A stretch of 42,481 nucleotides of DNA, taken from CAZNRY01 sp964575675 (lineage in GTDB: Bacteria; Eisenbacteria; RBG-16-71-46; CAIMUX01; VGJL01). The position numbers and the translations under genes were made by a program. The stretch lies in NCBI GenBank assembly GCA_964575675.1, contig CAZNRY010000009.1, positions 1 to 42,481 of the forward strand, written 5' to 3'. Under the pieces are notes generated by a model. That model had not been told where the DNA came from, did no database searches, and saw only the letters and a list, made by a program, of their open reading frames with translations. This document shows positions 8,923 to 16,056 of the stretch, piece by piece (position 1 is the stretch's first letter; each line of letters opens with the position of its first letter).

Positions 8923-9654
8923 TCAGTTCCGGAACAGCGCACGGACTTCGCCCCAGCTCATCGATTCAACCGGAACGGGCGGAAGCCAGTCGAGCACGCG
9001 GATCTGATCGATCCAGAACTTGGCGCCGGGCGAGTTGCCCGGCTGGCACATCGGCATGATCAGGCCGATTCCCCCCGTGCTAACGCCGTGCTCCTTGTCG
9101 GTGACGACCTGCACGCCGTCCAGCCAAACCGAATAGGTGCGGGCGTCCTGATTGAAGGCGATCATGACCGGATAGGAACGCCCCGTGGCGTAAGTGGCGA
9201 CCACGCCCGGGCTGGAGTGGAAGTCATAGATTTCAACATTGCCGTTCTCTTCGAAGTAGACGTTTAGGAAGGTCGGCGAGAAGTTCGCGCTCTGCACGCG
9301 CAGGCCGAAACGATGGCTCGGAGCGATCGGCTCGAACCACAAGTCGGTGATGATGACGACCAATCCCGTGGTGACATCGCCGCCCACCAACTCGAAGCCG
9401 GCCATGTAGCTGTTGTCCACGTCGCCCCCTTGGAGCTCCAGGCAAGGAGTGGCGAAGGGCGCCGATCGGACGATGGCCGACAGGTTCGCGTCGAACCAGG
9501 CGGGCTCTCCCGCCTCGGGCCCGGCCGTCCCGATCGGGGCGTCAATCGTCTTGTCATCGAAGGTCGCGGTCAGGTAGGCCTGCTCGGCCGCGCAGGGCAG
9601 AGACGCGGCGGCGATCAGGAGCGCACATGCTGCTGCGAGGGGAAGGGACTTCAT
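8923..9654 (-). CDS. Secreted ConA-like (jelly-roll) protein with SWG-x-VR-x-LFR tail
   Basis: The protein has 243 residues. The signal peptide is residues 1-23 (ends CAA), and AGGAGG lies just before the ATG. The body (YLTATFDDKTID..., GFELVGGDVTTGLVVIITDLWFEP, IAFNQDARTYSVWLDGVQV, FWIDQIRVLDW) has the strand pattern of LamG/concanavalin-like sandwich domains, with the usual 'xWIDQIRV' closing strand. The C-terminus SMSWGEVRALFRN is almost the same as the tail of a gene remnant at 15899. No enzyme motif was seen. It is first in a probable two-gene operon with the octaheme cytochrome, so it may be a partner or surface scaffold for it; that role is inference. Confidence 0.78.
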   Translation of the reverse strand: MKSLPLAAACALLIAAASLPCAAEQAYLTATFDDKTIDAPIGTAGPEAGEPAWFDANLSAIVRSAPFATPCLELQGGDVDNSYMAGFELVGGDVTTGLVVIITDLWFEPIAPSHRFGLRVQSANFSPTFLNVYFEENGNVEIYDFHSSPGVVATYATGRSYPVMIAFNQDARTYSVWLDGVQVVTDKEHGVSTGGIGLIMPMCQPGNSPGAKFWIDQIRVLDWLPPVPVESMSWGEVRALFRN

Positions 9655-9868
9655 CGCGGCCTCCTATCGGTAGGGTCGAAATCCTGAGGATTGCCAGGGT
9701 CCGCGGTGCAGGATAGGGGATCGGGAGCGGGGGCGCAATCCACCAAGCGTCCGCCAAAATCCCACCGGCCAAAGCGTCCGTCAAGCTCGCCGGGCGGCGA
9801 GGAGGAGGCCCGGCCCGAGCGTCCGGGGCGGGTTGCCCCCGGAAGACGAACCGCGGTGAAAAAATGGC

Positions 9869-9898
9869 TTGGCAAGCCCTTCGCTCCCGCGCTAACGT
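9869..9898 (+). promoter_or_regulatory. Promoter for the ABC-exporter leader
   Basis: TTGGCA (9869-9874) and TAACGT (9893-9898) are separated by 18 nt. The expected start near 9905 would give a leader RNA of about 265 nt before the first ABC gene. That transcript would contain the leader ORF and the attenuator hairpins. Confidence 0.5.
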
Positions 9899-9942
9899 TC
9901 CCCCCATCTCGGTACTTGCAAGAGAGGCAAGGAGGTCCTTAC

Positions 9943-10014
9943 GTGAGCATCCGCAATTTCAAGGCATATCCGGCAGATGTCCTCTGCGGCAGGGCCGAAG
10001 GAGCGGGTGCATAG
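9943..10014 (+). CDS. Putative 23-residue leader peptide of the ABC exporter operon
   Basis: A GTG-initiated 24-codon ORF (MSIRNFKAYPADVLCG..., ending GAGA) is preceded by a near-perfect AAGGAGGT (9929-9936), 7 nt from the start. This ribosome site is stronger than that of either ABC gene. Its codons 20-22 (GGA GCG GGT, 10000-10008) are exactly complementary to ACCCGCTCC at 10044-10052, the 5' half of the following terminator stem. The peptide has no recognisable domain and is probably read for its translation rather than its product, by analogy with BmrB upstream of the bmrCD multidrug exporter of Bacillus. An ordinary small protein gene cannot be excluded. Confidence 0.6.
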   Translation: MSIRNFKAYPADVLCGRAEGAGA

Positions 10015-10042
10015 CGCGCTGACCTCGTAGGTTTCTCGTGCT

Positions 10043-10078
10043 GACCCGCTCCGGAGCATCGAGCGGGTCTTCTTGTTC
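10043..10078 (+). terminator. Attenuator: intrinsic terminator with competing antiterminator
   Basis: GACCCGCTC (10043-10051) and GAGCGGGTC (10061-10069) form a perfect 9-bp stem with a 9-nt loop, followed by TTCTTGTTCC. The 5' strand can instead pair over 9 bp with codons 20-22 of the leader ORF (10000-10008). The two hairpins are mutually exclusive. A ribosome finishing the leader would cover 10000-10008 and allow termination. A ribosome stalled early, or absent, would allow the antiterminator and readthrough into the exporter genes. Confidence 0.65.
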
Positions 10079-10170
10079 CTGCTCCCTTGTACGCCCCGCT
10101 CGTCGCCGGACCCGGCACCGACCAAGCAAACGAAGGTTTTGGCATTGGACCCTCGAACGGGAAGGTCGCG

Positions 10171-12096
10171 ATGAGCTCGAAGTATCGGATGATCTGGCGG
10201 TTGATGGAGGGGTCTCGGCTCCGCTACGGAGCGGCGATCGGAGCGATGGCCGCCGCCTCTTGCTTCATGTATCTTGTCCCGCTCGTTCCGCAGGTCGTGA
10301 TCGACGGGATTCTCTCGAACGACCCGGAGCAGAAGAGCGTCCTGGTGCGGACCGCTCTGCGTCTGGGCGGAGGGCGGGAGTTCCTTCGCGCCCACCTCTG
10401 GATCGCGGGAGCCGCCGTGCTCGGCTTGACGGCGTTCGCCGGGTTGTTCACGTACATTCGGGGGCGATGGTCGGCGACGGCGAGCGAGGCGATCGCGCGG
10501 AATGTCCGCGATCGTCTCTACGACCAGCTCCAGCATCTCCCCTGCGCCTACCACGACAAGGCCAAAACGGGCGACCAGGTGCAGCGCTGCACCTCGGACG
10601 TCGAGACCCTGCGGGCGTTTCTCGCGAACCAGGTCGTCGAGATCGGACGCGCGCTGATCATGATGATCGTCCCGATCCCGCTGATGCTGGCGCTGGATGT
10701 GCGGATGACGCTCGTCTCGGTGGTCACGGTGCCGCCGATCGTACTCTTCTCGGTGATCTTCTTCCGGCGTGTTCGGGCGTCGTTCAAGCTCGTCGACGAG
10801 GCGGAAGGGCGGATGACCAGCACGTTGCAAGAGAACTTGACCGGGATTCGCGTCGTGCGCGCTTTCGCGCGGCAGGAATACGAGAAGCAGAAGTACGAGG
10901 AGAAGAATCGGACGCACCGCGACCTGGACTATCGACTCTACAGGCTGATGGCCTGGTACTGGTCGACGTCCGACTTCGTCTGCATGGGACAGAAGGCGTT
11001 GGTCCTTGCCGCGGGCGGATATTGGCTCGCGACGGGCCAGATCAAGGTCGGGGCGTTCTACTTCTTCCTTGCGGTCGTGACGATGTTCATCTGGCCGATC
11101 CGGATGATGGGACGAATCCTGACGGAGCTCGGAAAGGCGACGGTCGCGATCGGGAGGATCGCGGAGATCCTCGATTCCCCCAGGGAAACGGAACCGGAGG
11201 TGGACGCGGAGCCTGCCCGCGGGACCGCCGCTGCCGGGCGCATCACCTTCGATCGGGTGAGCTTCTCGCACAACGGAACCGCCGTGTTGCAGGATGTCTC
11301 CTTCACGGTCCTGCCGGGGCAGACCTTGGCGCTGCTCGGGCCGTCCGGTTCGGGCAAGTCGACGATCGTGAATCTGCTCCTGCGGTTCTACGACCCGGAC
11401 TCGGGGACTATCGCGATCGACGAACGCGACATCACTTGCGTCCCGCGCAAAACGGTCCGCTCACAGATCGCGGTCGTCATGCAGGAGCCGTTCCTCTACT
11501 CGAAGACCCTGCGCGAGAACATCCGGCTGGGACGGAAGGCGGCGGCCGAGAATGAGATCACGGACGCGGCCGTCACGGCCTGCGTGCACGACGCGATTCT
11601 CGATTTCGAGCGAGGATACGAGACCCTCGTGGGAGAGCGCGGCGTCACCCTCTCGGGCGGGCAGCGGCAGCGCGTGGCGCTGGCGCGGGCGTTGCTCGAA
11701 GATCCTTCGATCCTGATCCTCGACGATGCCTTGAGCGCGGTCGACACGGAGACGGAGGCGATGATCCTCGATGCGCTGAGGAAACGCCGCGGTAGACACA
11801 CCACGATCGTCATCGCGCACCGGCTCTCGACCCTGATGCACGCGGACCGGATTCTGGTGCTGGAGAACGGACGGGTCGTCCAGGCTGGAACGCACGAGAG
11901 CCTTGTCGCAGCAGAGGGGCTCTACCGAAGGCTCTGGCAAATCCAGACCGACATCGATGAGGAGATTGGGGGGGCCCTTCGAACGGGATCGAGCACGGGT
12001 CCCCCAGCCCGGATGACGTCCGCTCGGACCGGAGACGATCTTGCGTCCCCGGTCCGTCGGGCCGACGAGAAAGGACGAGAAGATGTCTCAGGATGA
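10171..12096 (+). CDS. Heterodimeric ABC exporter subunit with degenerate Walker B (BmrC/TM287-like)
   Basis: The protein has 641 residues: an N-terminal six-helix ABC exporter transmembrane domain (about 1-330), then an ATPase domain. Walker A is GPSGSGKS (about 390), the signature is canonical LSGGQRQRVA (about 494), and the H-loop is IAHRLST (about 547). Walker B reads LILDDALSAVD, with Asp where active sites have the catalytic Glu. This is the pattern of the degenerate-site subunit in heterodimeric exporters such as TM287/288, BmrCD and LmrCD. ATG at 10171 is chosen because the exporter N-terminus starts there; the upstream frame lies in the leader. The next gene overlaps by 14 nt and supplies the partner. 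Substrate is probably a drug or lipid. Confidence 0.9.
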   Translation: MSSKYRMIWRLMEGSRLRYGAAIGAMAAASCFMYLVPLVPQVVIDGILSNDPEQKSVLVRTALRLGGGREFLRAHLWIAGAAVLGLTAFAGLFTYIRGRWSATASEAIARNVRDRLYDQLQHLPCAYHDKAKTGDQVQRCTSDVETLRAFLANQVVEIGRALIMMIVPIPLMLALDVRMTLVSVVTVPPIVLFSVIFFRRVRASFKLVDEAEGRMTSTLQENLTGIRVVRAFARQEYEKQKYEEKNRTHRDLDYRLYRLMAWYWSTSDFVCMGQKALVLAAGGYWLATGQIKVGAFYFFLAVVTMFIWPIRMMGRILTELGKATVAIGRIAEILDSPRETEPEVDAEPARGTAAAGRITFDRVSFSHNGTAVLQDVSFTVLPGQTLALLGPSGSGKSTIVNLLLRFYDPDSGTIAIDERDITCVPRKTVRSQIAVVMQEPFLYSKTLRENIRLGRKAAAENEITDAAVTACVHDAILDFERGYETLVGERGVTLSGGQRQRVALARALLEDPSILILDDALSAVDTETEAMILDALRKRRGRHTTIVIAHRLSTLMHADRILVLENGRVVQAGTHESLVAAEGLYRRLWQIQTDIDEEIGGALRTGSSTGPPARMTSARTGDDLASPVRRADEKGREDVSG

Positions 12097-13918
12097 ACTG
12101 AACGAGGAACAGAAGCGCCGGCATCTGGATCTCCGCCTCTGGCGGCGGATCCTCGCCCACGCGCGTCCATACAGGACTCCCCTGGGTGGTCTTGCGGCCG
12201 CGGGGTTGATCGTTGCGGGGATCGACGCGCTCTTGCCCCGCGTTACCGGGCTTCTGATCGACGAGGCCACGGCGCGCGGCGCGGAGGGCGAGCTGGCGCG
12301 GTACTGCCTCTTCTACGCGGGGCTGATCGCCGCGATGGCCGCGTTGATCTGGTACTTTATCGTGGCGGCCGGCCAGGCGGCGACGGGATTTGCGTTCGAT
12401 CTTCGCAAGGCGGCCTTCGCCCGACTTCAAGAATTGTCGTTCTCATTTTACGATCGCAGGCCGGTCGGCTGGCTGATGGCCCGCCTGACCTCCGACTGCG
12501 ATCGGGTCTCCGGGATCATCCCGTGGTTTCTGCTGGATCTCGTGTGGGGAACGACGCTGATCATCGGCGTGAGCATCATGATGCTTCACCTGAACGTGAA
12601 GCTCGCCCTGTTCGTGATGTCCACGCTGCCACCGCTCACGATCGTCAGCATTTACTTCCAGCGGCGGCTCCTCACAACGCAGCGCGCCGTCCGGAAGACC
12701 AACTCGCAGCTCACGGCGAGCTTCAACGAGGCGATAATGGGCGTGCGGACCACCAAGACTCTGGTCCGCGAGGAAGGGAACCTGAGCGAGTTCCAGGTCC
12801 AGTCGGGAGAGATGTACGGACACTCGGTCCGCAACTCCTTACTCGCCGCGGTCTATCTTCCGATCGTGATCACCCTGGGAAGCGTTGGGGTAGGACTCGC
12901 GCTCTGGAAGGGGGGCGTGGTTCTGGGCGGAGGGATGAGCCTGGGAACCCTCGTCGCATTCATGCAGTATGCGACTTTCTTCTACATGCCCGTGCAAGAG
13001 ATGGCCGAGCGGTTTACGCAACTGCAGGCGGCGCAGGCTTCGGCCGAGAGGATCCAGGGATTGCTCGACACGGTGCCCGAGATCGCCGATTCGCCCGCTG
13101 TGGCGGAGCGGATTGCGAACGGCGGCGAGCCGGAGGAGAAGGTCCGATCGATCGAGTTCCGCAATGTCTCCTTCGCATACAAGGAGGGGGAGCGCGTTCT
13201 CGCCGAGTTCAACCTGACGGTCGGCCCTGGGGAGTCGATCGCGTTGGTCGGTCCGACGGGGAGCGGCAAGAGCACGATCGTGAGCCTCCTCTCGCGTTTC
13301 TACGAACCGACGAGCGGCACGATCCTCTTGAATGGGCGCGACTATCGCGAGCTGGGTCTCACGCGACTTCAGTCGAGGCTGGGCGTGGTGCTCCAGACGC
13401 CGCATCTTTTCAGCGGTAGCATCCGAGATAACATCCGATACGGGCGCTTGACGGCAACGGATGAGGAGGTGGCCGAGGCGGCGAGGCTGGCGAACGCGGG
13501 TTCTTTCATCACGGCGATTGAACAGGGCTACGGGACCGAGGTCGGCGAAGGAGGAAACCGCCTGTCGACCGGCCAGAAGCAGCTCATCGCGCTCGCCCGT
13601 GCGATTCTTGCCGAACCGGAGATCCTGATCATGGACGAGGCGACCTCATCCGTGGACACGGAAACAGAGCGGCTCATCCAGAAAGGGGTCGAGCGCGTCC
13701 TGAAGGGAAGGATCAGCTTCATCATCGCGCACAGGCTTTCGACCATTCGCTCGGCGAGCCGGATCCTCGTGATCGACAAGGGGCGGGTCGTGGAGGAGGG
13801 TGCCCACGACGAGTTGATGCGGCGGCGCGGGCGCTACTTTGCCCTCTACACGAACCAGCTGACGCAGGAGTGTCAGGAGCGGGTCCTGCAGGAAGCGGGA
13901 CGGACTGACGTGGTGTGA
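12083..13918 (+). CDS. Heterodimeric ABC exporter subunit with intact Walker B (BmrD/TM288-like)
   Basis: The protein has 611 residues with the same exporter architecture: transmembrane domain about 20-330, Walker A GPTGSGKS (about 389), Walker B LIMDEATSSVD with the catalytic Glu, and H-loop IAHRLSTIR. Its signature is LSTGQKQ rather than LSGGQ. Paired with the neighbour's Asp-type Walker B it would form the weak ATP site, while the neighbour's LSGGQ completes the active one. The two subunits thus complement each other. ATG at 12083 has GAAAGGA upstream and overlaps the first subunit's end by 14 nt, indicating coupled translation. The hairpin repeat copy 2 starts 3 nt after its stop. Confidence 0.92.
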   Translation: MSQDELNEEQKRRHLDLRLWRRILAHARPYRTPLGGLAAAGLIVAGIDALLPRVTGLLIDEATARGAEGELARYCLFYAGLIAAMAALIWYFIVAAGQAATGFAFDLRKAAFARLQELSFSFYDRRPVGWLMARLTSDCDRVSGIIPWFLLDLVWGTTLIIGVSIMMLHLNVKLALFVMSTLPPLTIVSIYFQRRLLTTQRAVRKTNSQLTASFNEAIMGVRTTKTLVREEGNLSEFQVQSGEMYGHSVRNSLLAAVYLPIVITLGSVGVGLALWKGGVVLGGGMSLGTLVAFMQYATFFYMPVQEMAERFTQLQAAQASAERIQGLLDTVPEIADSPAVAERIANGGEPEEKVRSIEFRNVSFAYKEGERVLAEFNLTVGPGESIALVGPTGSGKSTIVSLLSRFYEPTSGTILLNGRDYRELGLTRLQSRLGVVLQTPHLFSGSIRDNIRYGRLTATDEEVAEAARLANAGSFITAIEQGYGTEVGEGGNRLSTGQKQLIALARAILAEPEILIMDEATSSVDTETERLIQKGVERVLKGRISFIIAHRLSTIRSASRILVIDKGRVVEEGAHDELMRRRGRYFALYTNQLTQECQERVLQEAGRTDVV

Positions 13919-13920
13919 CA

Positions 13921-14088
13921 GGCGTCGGATGCGCTGGTTCTTCTGGAGGGAGCTGCTCGCCGCGCGGATTAGACCTTCGAGATCATCCTGCGGCCGTCGC
14001 GCGAAGCGAGCCGCAGGCGCGAGCCAGGATGGTCGGTTTGCCCCGTGCGAGCGCCGGTCCCTCAGGAAGAACCAGCGCATCCGGCGCT
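13921..14088 (-). repeat. Large hairpin repeat element, copy 2 (also probable bidirectional terminator)
   Basis: GGATGCGCTGGTTCTT (13927-13942) is perfectly complementary to 14067-14082. Flanking pairs extend the stem to about 25 bp with few mismatches. The interior (13951-14058), read on the minus strand, matches copy 1 at 313-469. The element exactly fills the gap between the convergent exporter and amrS genes, so a long stem here probably stops transcription from both sides. The arms differ in sequence from copy 1 yet keep complementarity. Confidence 0.8.
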
Positions 14089-14111
14089 CGCGCCCGCGAC
14101 CTCGAGCGCCC

Positions 14112-15143
14112 CTACTCGAATCTGCCGGGGATCGCGGTCCCGCAGCCGGGGCAGGCGCCATCCTTCAGCGTGTTGCTGCGAACGCTATGCCAGTCGCGGA
14201 CGATCAGAGCCTTGCCGCACCCGGGGCACCAGGTCGCGTGGCCCTGCTCGTCCGCGATGTTTCCGAGGTAGACGAACTTGAGCCCGCGCCCCTGGGCGAT
14301 CTCGCGGGCGCGCCGGAGCGTGGAAACCGGCGTCCCCTGGATCGCGGTCATCTTGTAGTCGGGATGAAACGCGGTGAAGTGGAGCGGCACGTCGCGGCCG
14401 AGCTCGCGCACGATCCAGTCGCACTCGCGCCCGATCTCGTCCTCGCTGTCATTCATCCCTGGAATCAGGAGGGTCGTTATCTCGACCCAGACTTCCGTCT
14501 CGCGGTTCAGCCAGACGAGCGTGTCGAGCACGGGCGCGAGGTGGGAGAGCGTCGCCTTCTGGTAGAACTCGTCGGAAAACGCCTTCAGATCGACGTTGGC
14601 GGCGTCGATGAACTGGAACACTTCGCCGCGGGCCTCCGGGGTGATGTAGCCGTTCGTGACCATCACGGAGCGGATCCCGCGTTCCCTCGCGATGCGGGAG
14701 ACGTCGATCACGAACTCGCCGACGATGATCGGATCGTTGTACGTGAAGGCGATCGATGGACAGCCGTCGCGCTCGGCGAGATCCACGACCTGCTCCGGTG
14801 TCGCTTCGAGGCTTCGGTGTTCGTCGATCCGCGCCTTGCTGATGTCCCAGTTCTGGCAGAACTGGCAGCCCAGATTGCATCCGGCCGTGCCGAAAGAGAG
14901 AATCGCCGTCCCCGGAAGGAAGTGGTTCAACGGTTTCTTCTCGATCGGGTCGACGGCGAACCCGGTGGGGCGTCCGTAGCCGAGACTGCGCAAGACGCCC
15001 GAATCGTTCTGGCGCACGAAACAGAACCCGGCCTGGCCCTCGCCGATGCGGCAGTATCGCGGGCAGAGCGTGCAGAGGATCCGTCCGTCGGGCTCGGTCT
15101 GCCAGAACCGCGCCTCGGGCGCGGGCCGGGTTCGTGAGGGCAT
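14112..15143 (-). CDS. amrS: AmmeMemoRadiSam system radical SAM enzyme AmrS
   Basis: The protein has 343 residues. Four N-terminal Cys (24, 27, 31, 41) form the family's extra cluster or zinc site in ILCTLCPRYCRIGEGQAGFC. The radical SAM motif is C89-x3-C93-x2-C96 (AGCNLGCQFCQNW). FTYNDPIIVGEF, VMVTNGYI and LHFTAFHPDYKM are characteristic of AmrS. Two CPGC zinc-ribbon pairs close the protein. The reaction is not established; family members usually lie with AmrA and AmrB, which are absent here. ATG at 15143 has GGGAGG 8 nt upstream. It diverges from the SpoU methylase with only 40 nt between starts. Confidence 0.92.
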   Translation of the reverse strand: MPSRTRPAPEARFWQTEPDGRILCTLCPRYCRIGEGQAGFCFVRQNDSGVLRSLGYGRPTGFAVDPIEKKPLNHFLPGTAILSFGTAGCNLGCQFCQNWDISKARIDEHRSLEATPEQVVDLAERDGCPSIAFTYNDPIIVGEFVIDVSRIARERGIRSVMVTNGYITPEARGEVFQFIDAANVDLKAFSDEFYQKATLSHLAPVLDTLVWLNRETEVWVEITTLLIPGMNDSEDEIGRECDWIVRELGRDVPLHFTAFHPDYKMTAIQGTPVSTLRRAREIAQGRGLKFVYLGNIADEQGHATWCPGCGKALIVRDWHSVRSNTLKDGACPGCGTAIPGRFE

Positions 15144-15170
15144 CTTCAAGACCTCCCGTCCGGAGAAGGG

Positions 15171-15186
15171 TATCATAGGCCGCGTG
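15171..15186 (+). promoter_or_regulatory. Possible -10 element directly before the SpoU gene (leaderless start)
   Basis: TATCAT (15171-15176) is 7 nt from the GTG at 15184, so transcription would begin about at the start codon. No Shine-Dalgarno lies at a working distance. No good -35 is visible; the region also carries the amrS ribosome site on the other strand. Confidence 0.35.
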
Positions 15187-15819
15187 GCGCGATTCGATCC
15201 CAAGAGGCAGGAGGAGTTCCTGCGGAACCTGAATCCCCGTCGAGCCGATCTCAAGCGGCGACTCGACGAGAGACGCCTCCCGTATGCGGTGGCGATCGAC
15301 AACCCCGACAAAGAGATGAACATCGGCAACCTGATCCGCACCGCGCATTCCTTCCTTTGCGGCGAGATCATCCTGATCGGATCGTCGAAATTTCAGGGAG
15401 CGGGAAGCCACGGGGTCGAGCGGTTCGAGAAGTTCCGCCATTTCAAGGACCGGGCCGCCTTCGGCGCGTGGCTGCCGGATTCCGGCTACGAGGCCGTCGC
15501 GGTCGAGATCCATCCCGAGGCGGAGCGGTTGGACCGGTTCGACTTCCCGTCGCGGCCGCTCTTCGTCCTCGGGAGCGAGATGCGCGGGCTGAGCGAGGAA
15601 CTCCTCGCGCTCTGTCCGCGGAAATTGATGATCCCGCAGTTCGGCCTCGTCCCGTGCCTCAACGTGAACATTTCCTGCTCGATCGTGCTCTACGAGTACG
15701 TGACGGCGCGCCACCCGGGCGCGGAAATGATGCCGATCAGCGGGAGGAAGTTCCTGATCGACGGGAAGAGTGGACGTGGGGGTGCGACCGATAGGGAAGG
15801 GGACGACCCGCAGGAGTAA
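15184..15819 (+). CDS. SpoU/TrmH-family RNA 2'-O-methyltransferase
   Basis: The protein has 211 residues with the three SPOUT motifs: NPDKEMNIGNLIRTAHSF (about 40-57, motif 1 with the catalytic-type Arg), FVLGSEMRGLSEELL (about 123-137, motif 2) and IPQFGLVPCLNVNISCSI (motif 3, with C-L-N-V-N where S-L-N-V-S is usual). Enzymes of this type methylate ribose 2'-OH in tRNA or rRNA. GTG at 15184 is the first start that fits; the upstream frame lies inside amrS antisense. The N-terminal 35 basic residues may bind RNA. The exact substrate cannot be told. Confidence 0.88.
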   Translation: MARFDPKRQEEFLRNLNPRRADLKRRLDERRLPYAVAIDNPDKEMNIGNLIRTAHSFLCGEIILIGSSKFQGAGSHGVERFEKFRHFKDRAAFGAWLPDSGYEAVAVEIHPEAERLDRFDFPSRPLFVLGSEMRGLSEELLALCPRKLMIPQFGLVPCLNVNISCSIVLYEYVTARHPGAEMMPISGRKFLIDGKSGRGGATDREGDDPQE

Positions 15820-15898
15820 TCGGTCACGCTCGCTCACGCGGCGGCGGGGTCGTCAATTGCAGGTCAGGATCGCGCCTGCCGCCCACTCCCGGCGACGC

Positions 15899-16056
15899 TC
15901 AGCGCCGGAACAATCCCCGCACCGCACCCCACGATTGCCTCTCCGCCGGAACGGCTGCAGGGCTGTCGGTCACCTGAAGATCGTCGATGTAGTACCGGCC
16001 GGCGAGGTCTTCGTCCGGTCCCGTCGACCTGTTGCGGGTTCCGGGGGGCGGAGATG
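15899..16056 (-). pseudogene. C-terminal remnant of a ConA-like secreted protein (paralogue of 8923-9654)
   Basis: The minus-strand frame ending at 15899 reads ...GRYYIDDLQVTD, then VPAERQSWGAVRGLFRR. This parallels FWIDQIRVLDW...VPVESMSWGEVRALFRN at the end of the protein encoded at 8923-9654. About 50 codons are recognisable; beyond them the frame runs into the CDF gene's coding end with no homology, start codon or signal peptide. It is therefore a truncated leftover, or the tail of a gene whose body was replaced when the CDF gene region arrived. Confidence 0.6.

Noticed and set aside
9892..11271. Long minus-strand open frame opposite the first ABC gene
   Set aside because: Composition artefact of high GC; the plus strand has full ABC motifs and the minus frame no homology, signal or ribosome site.
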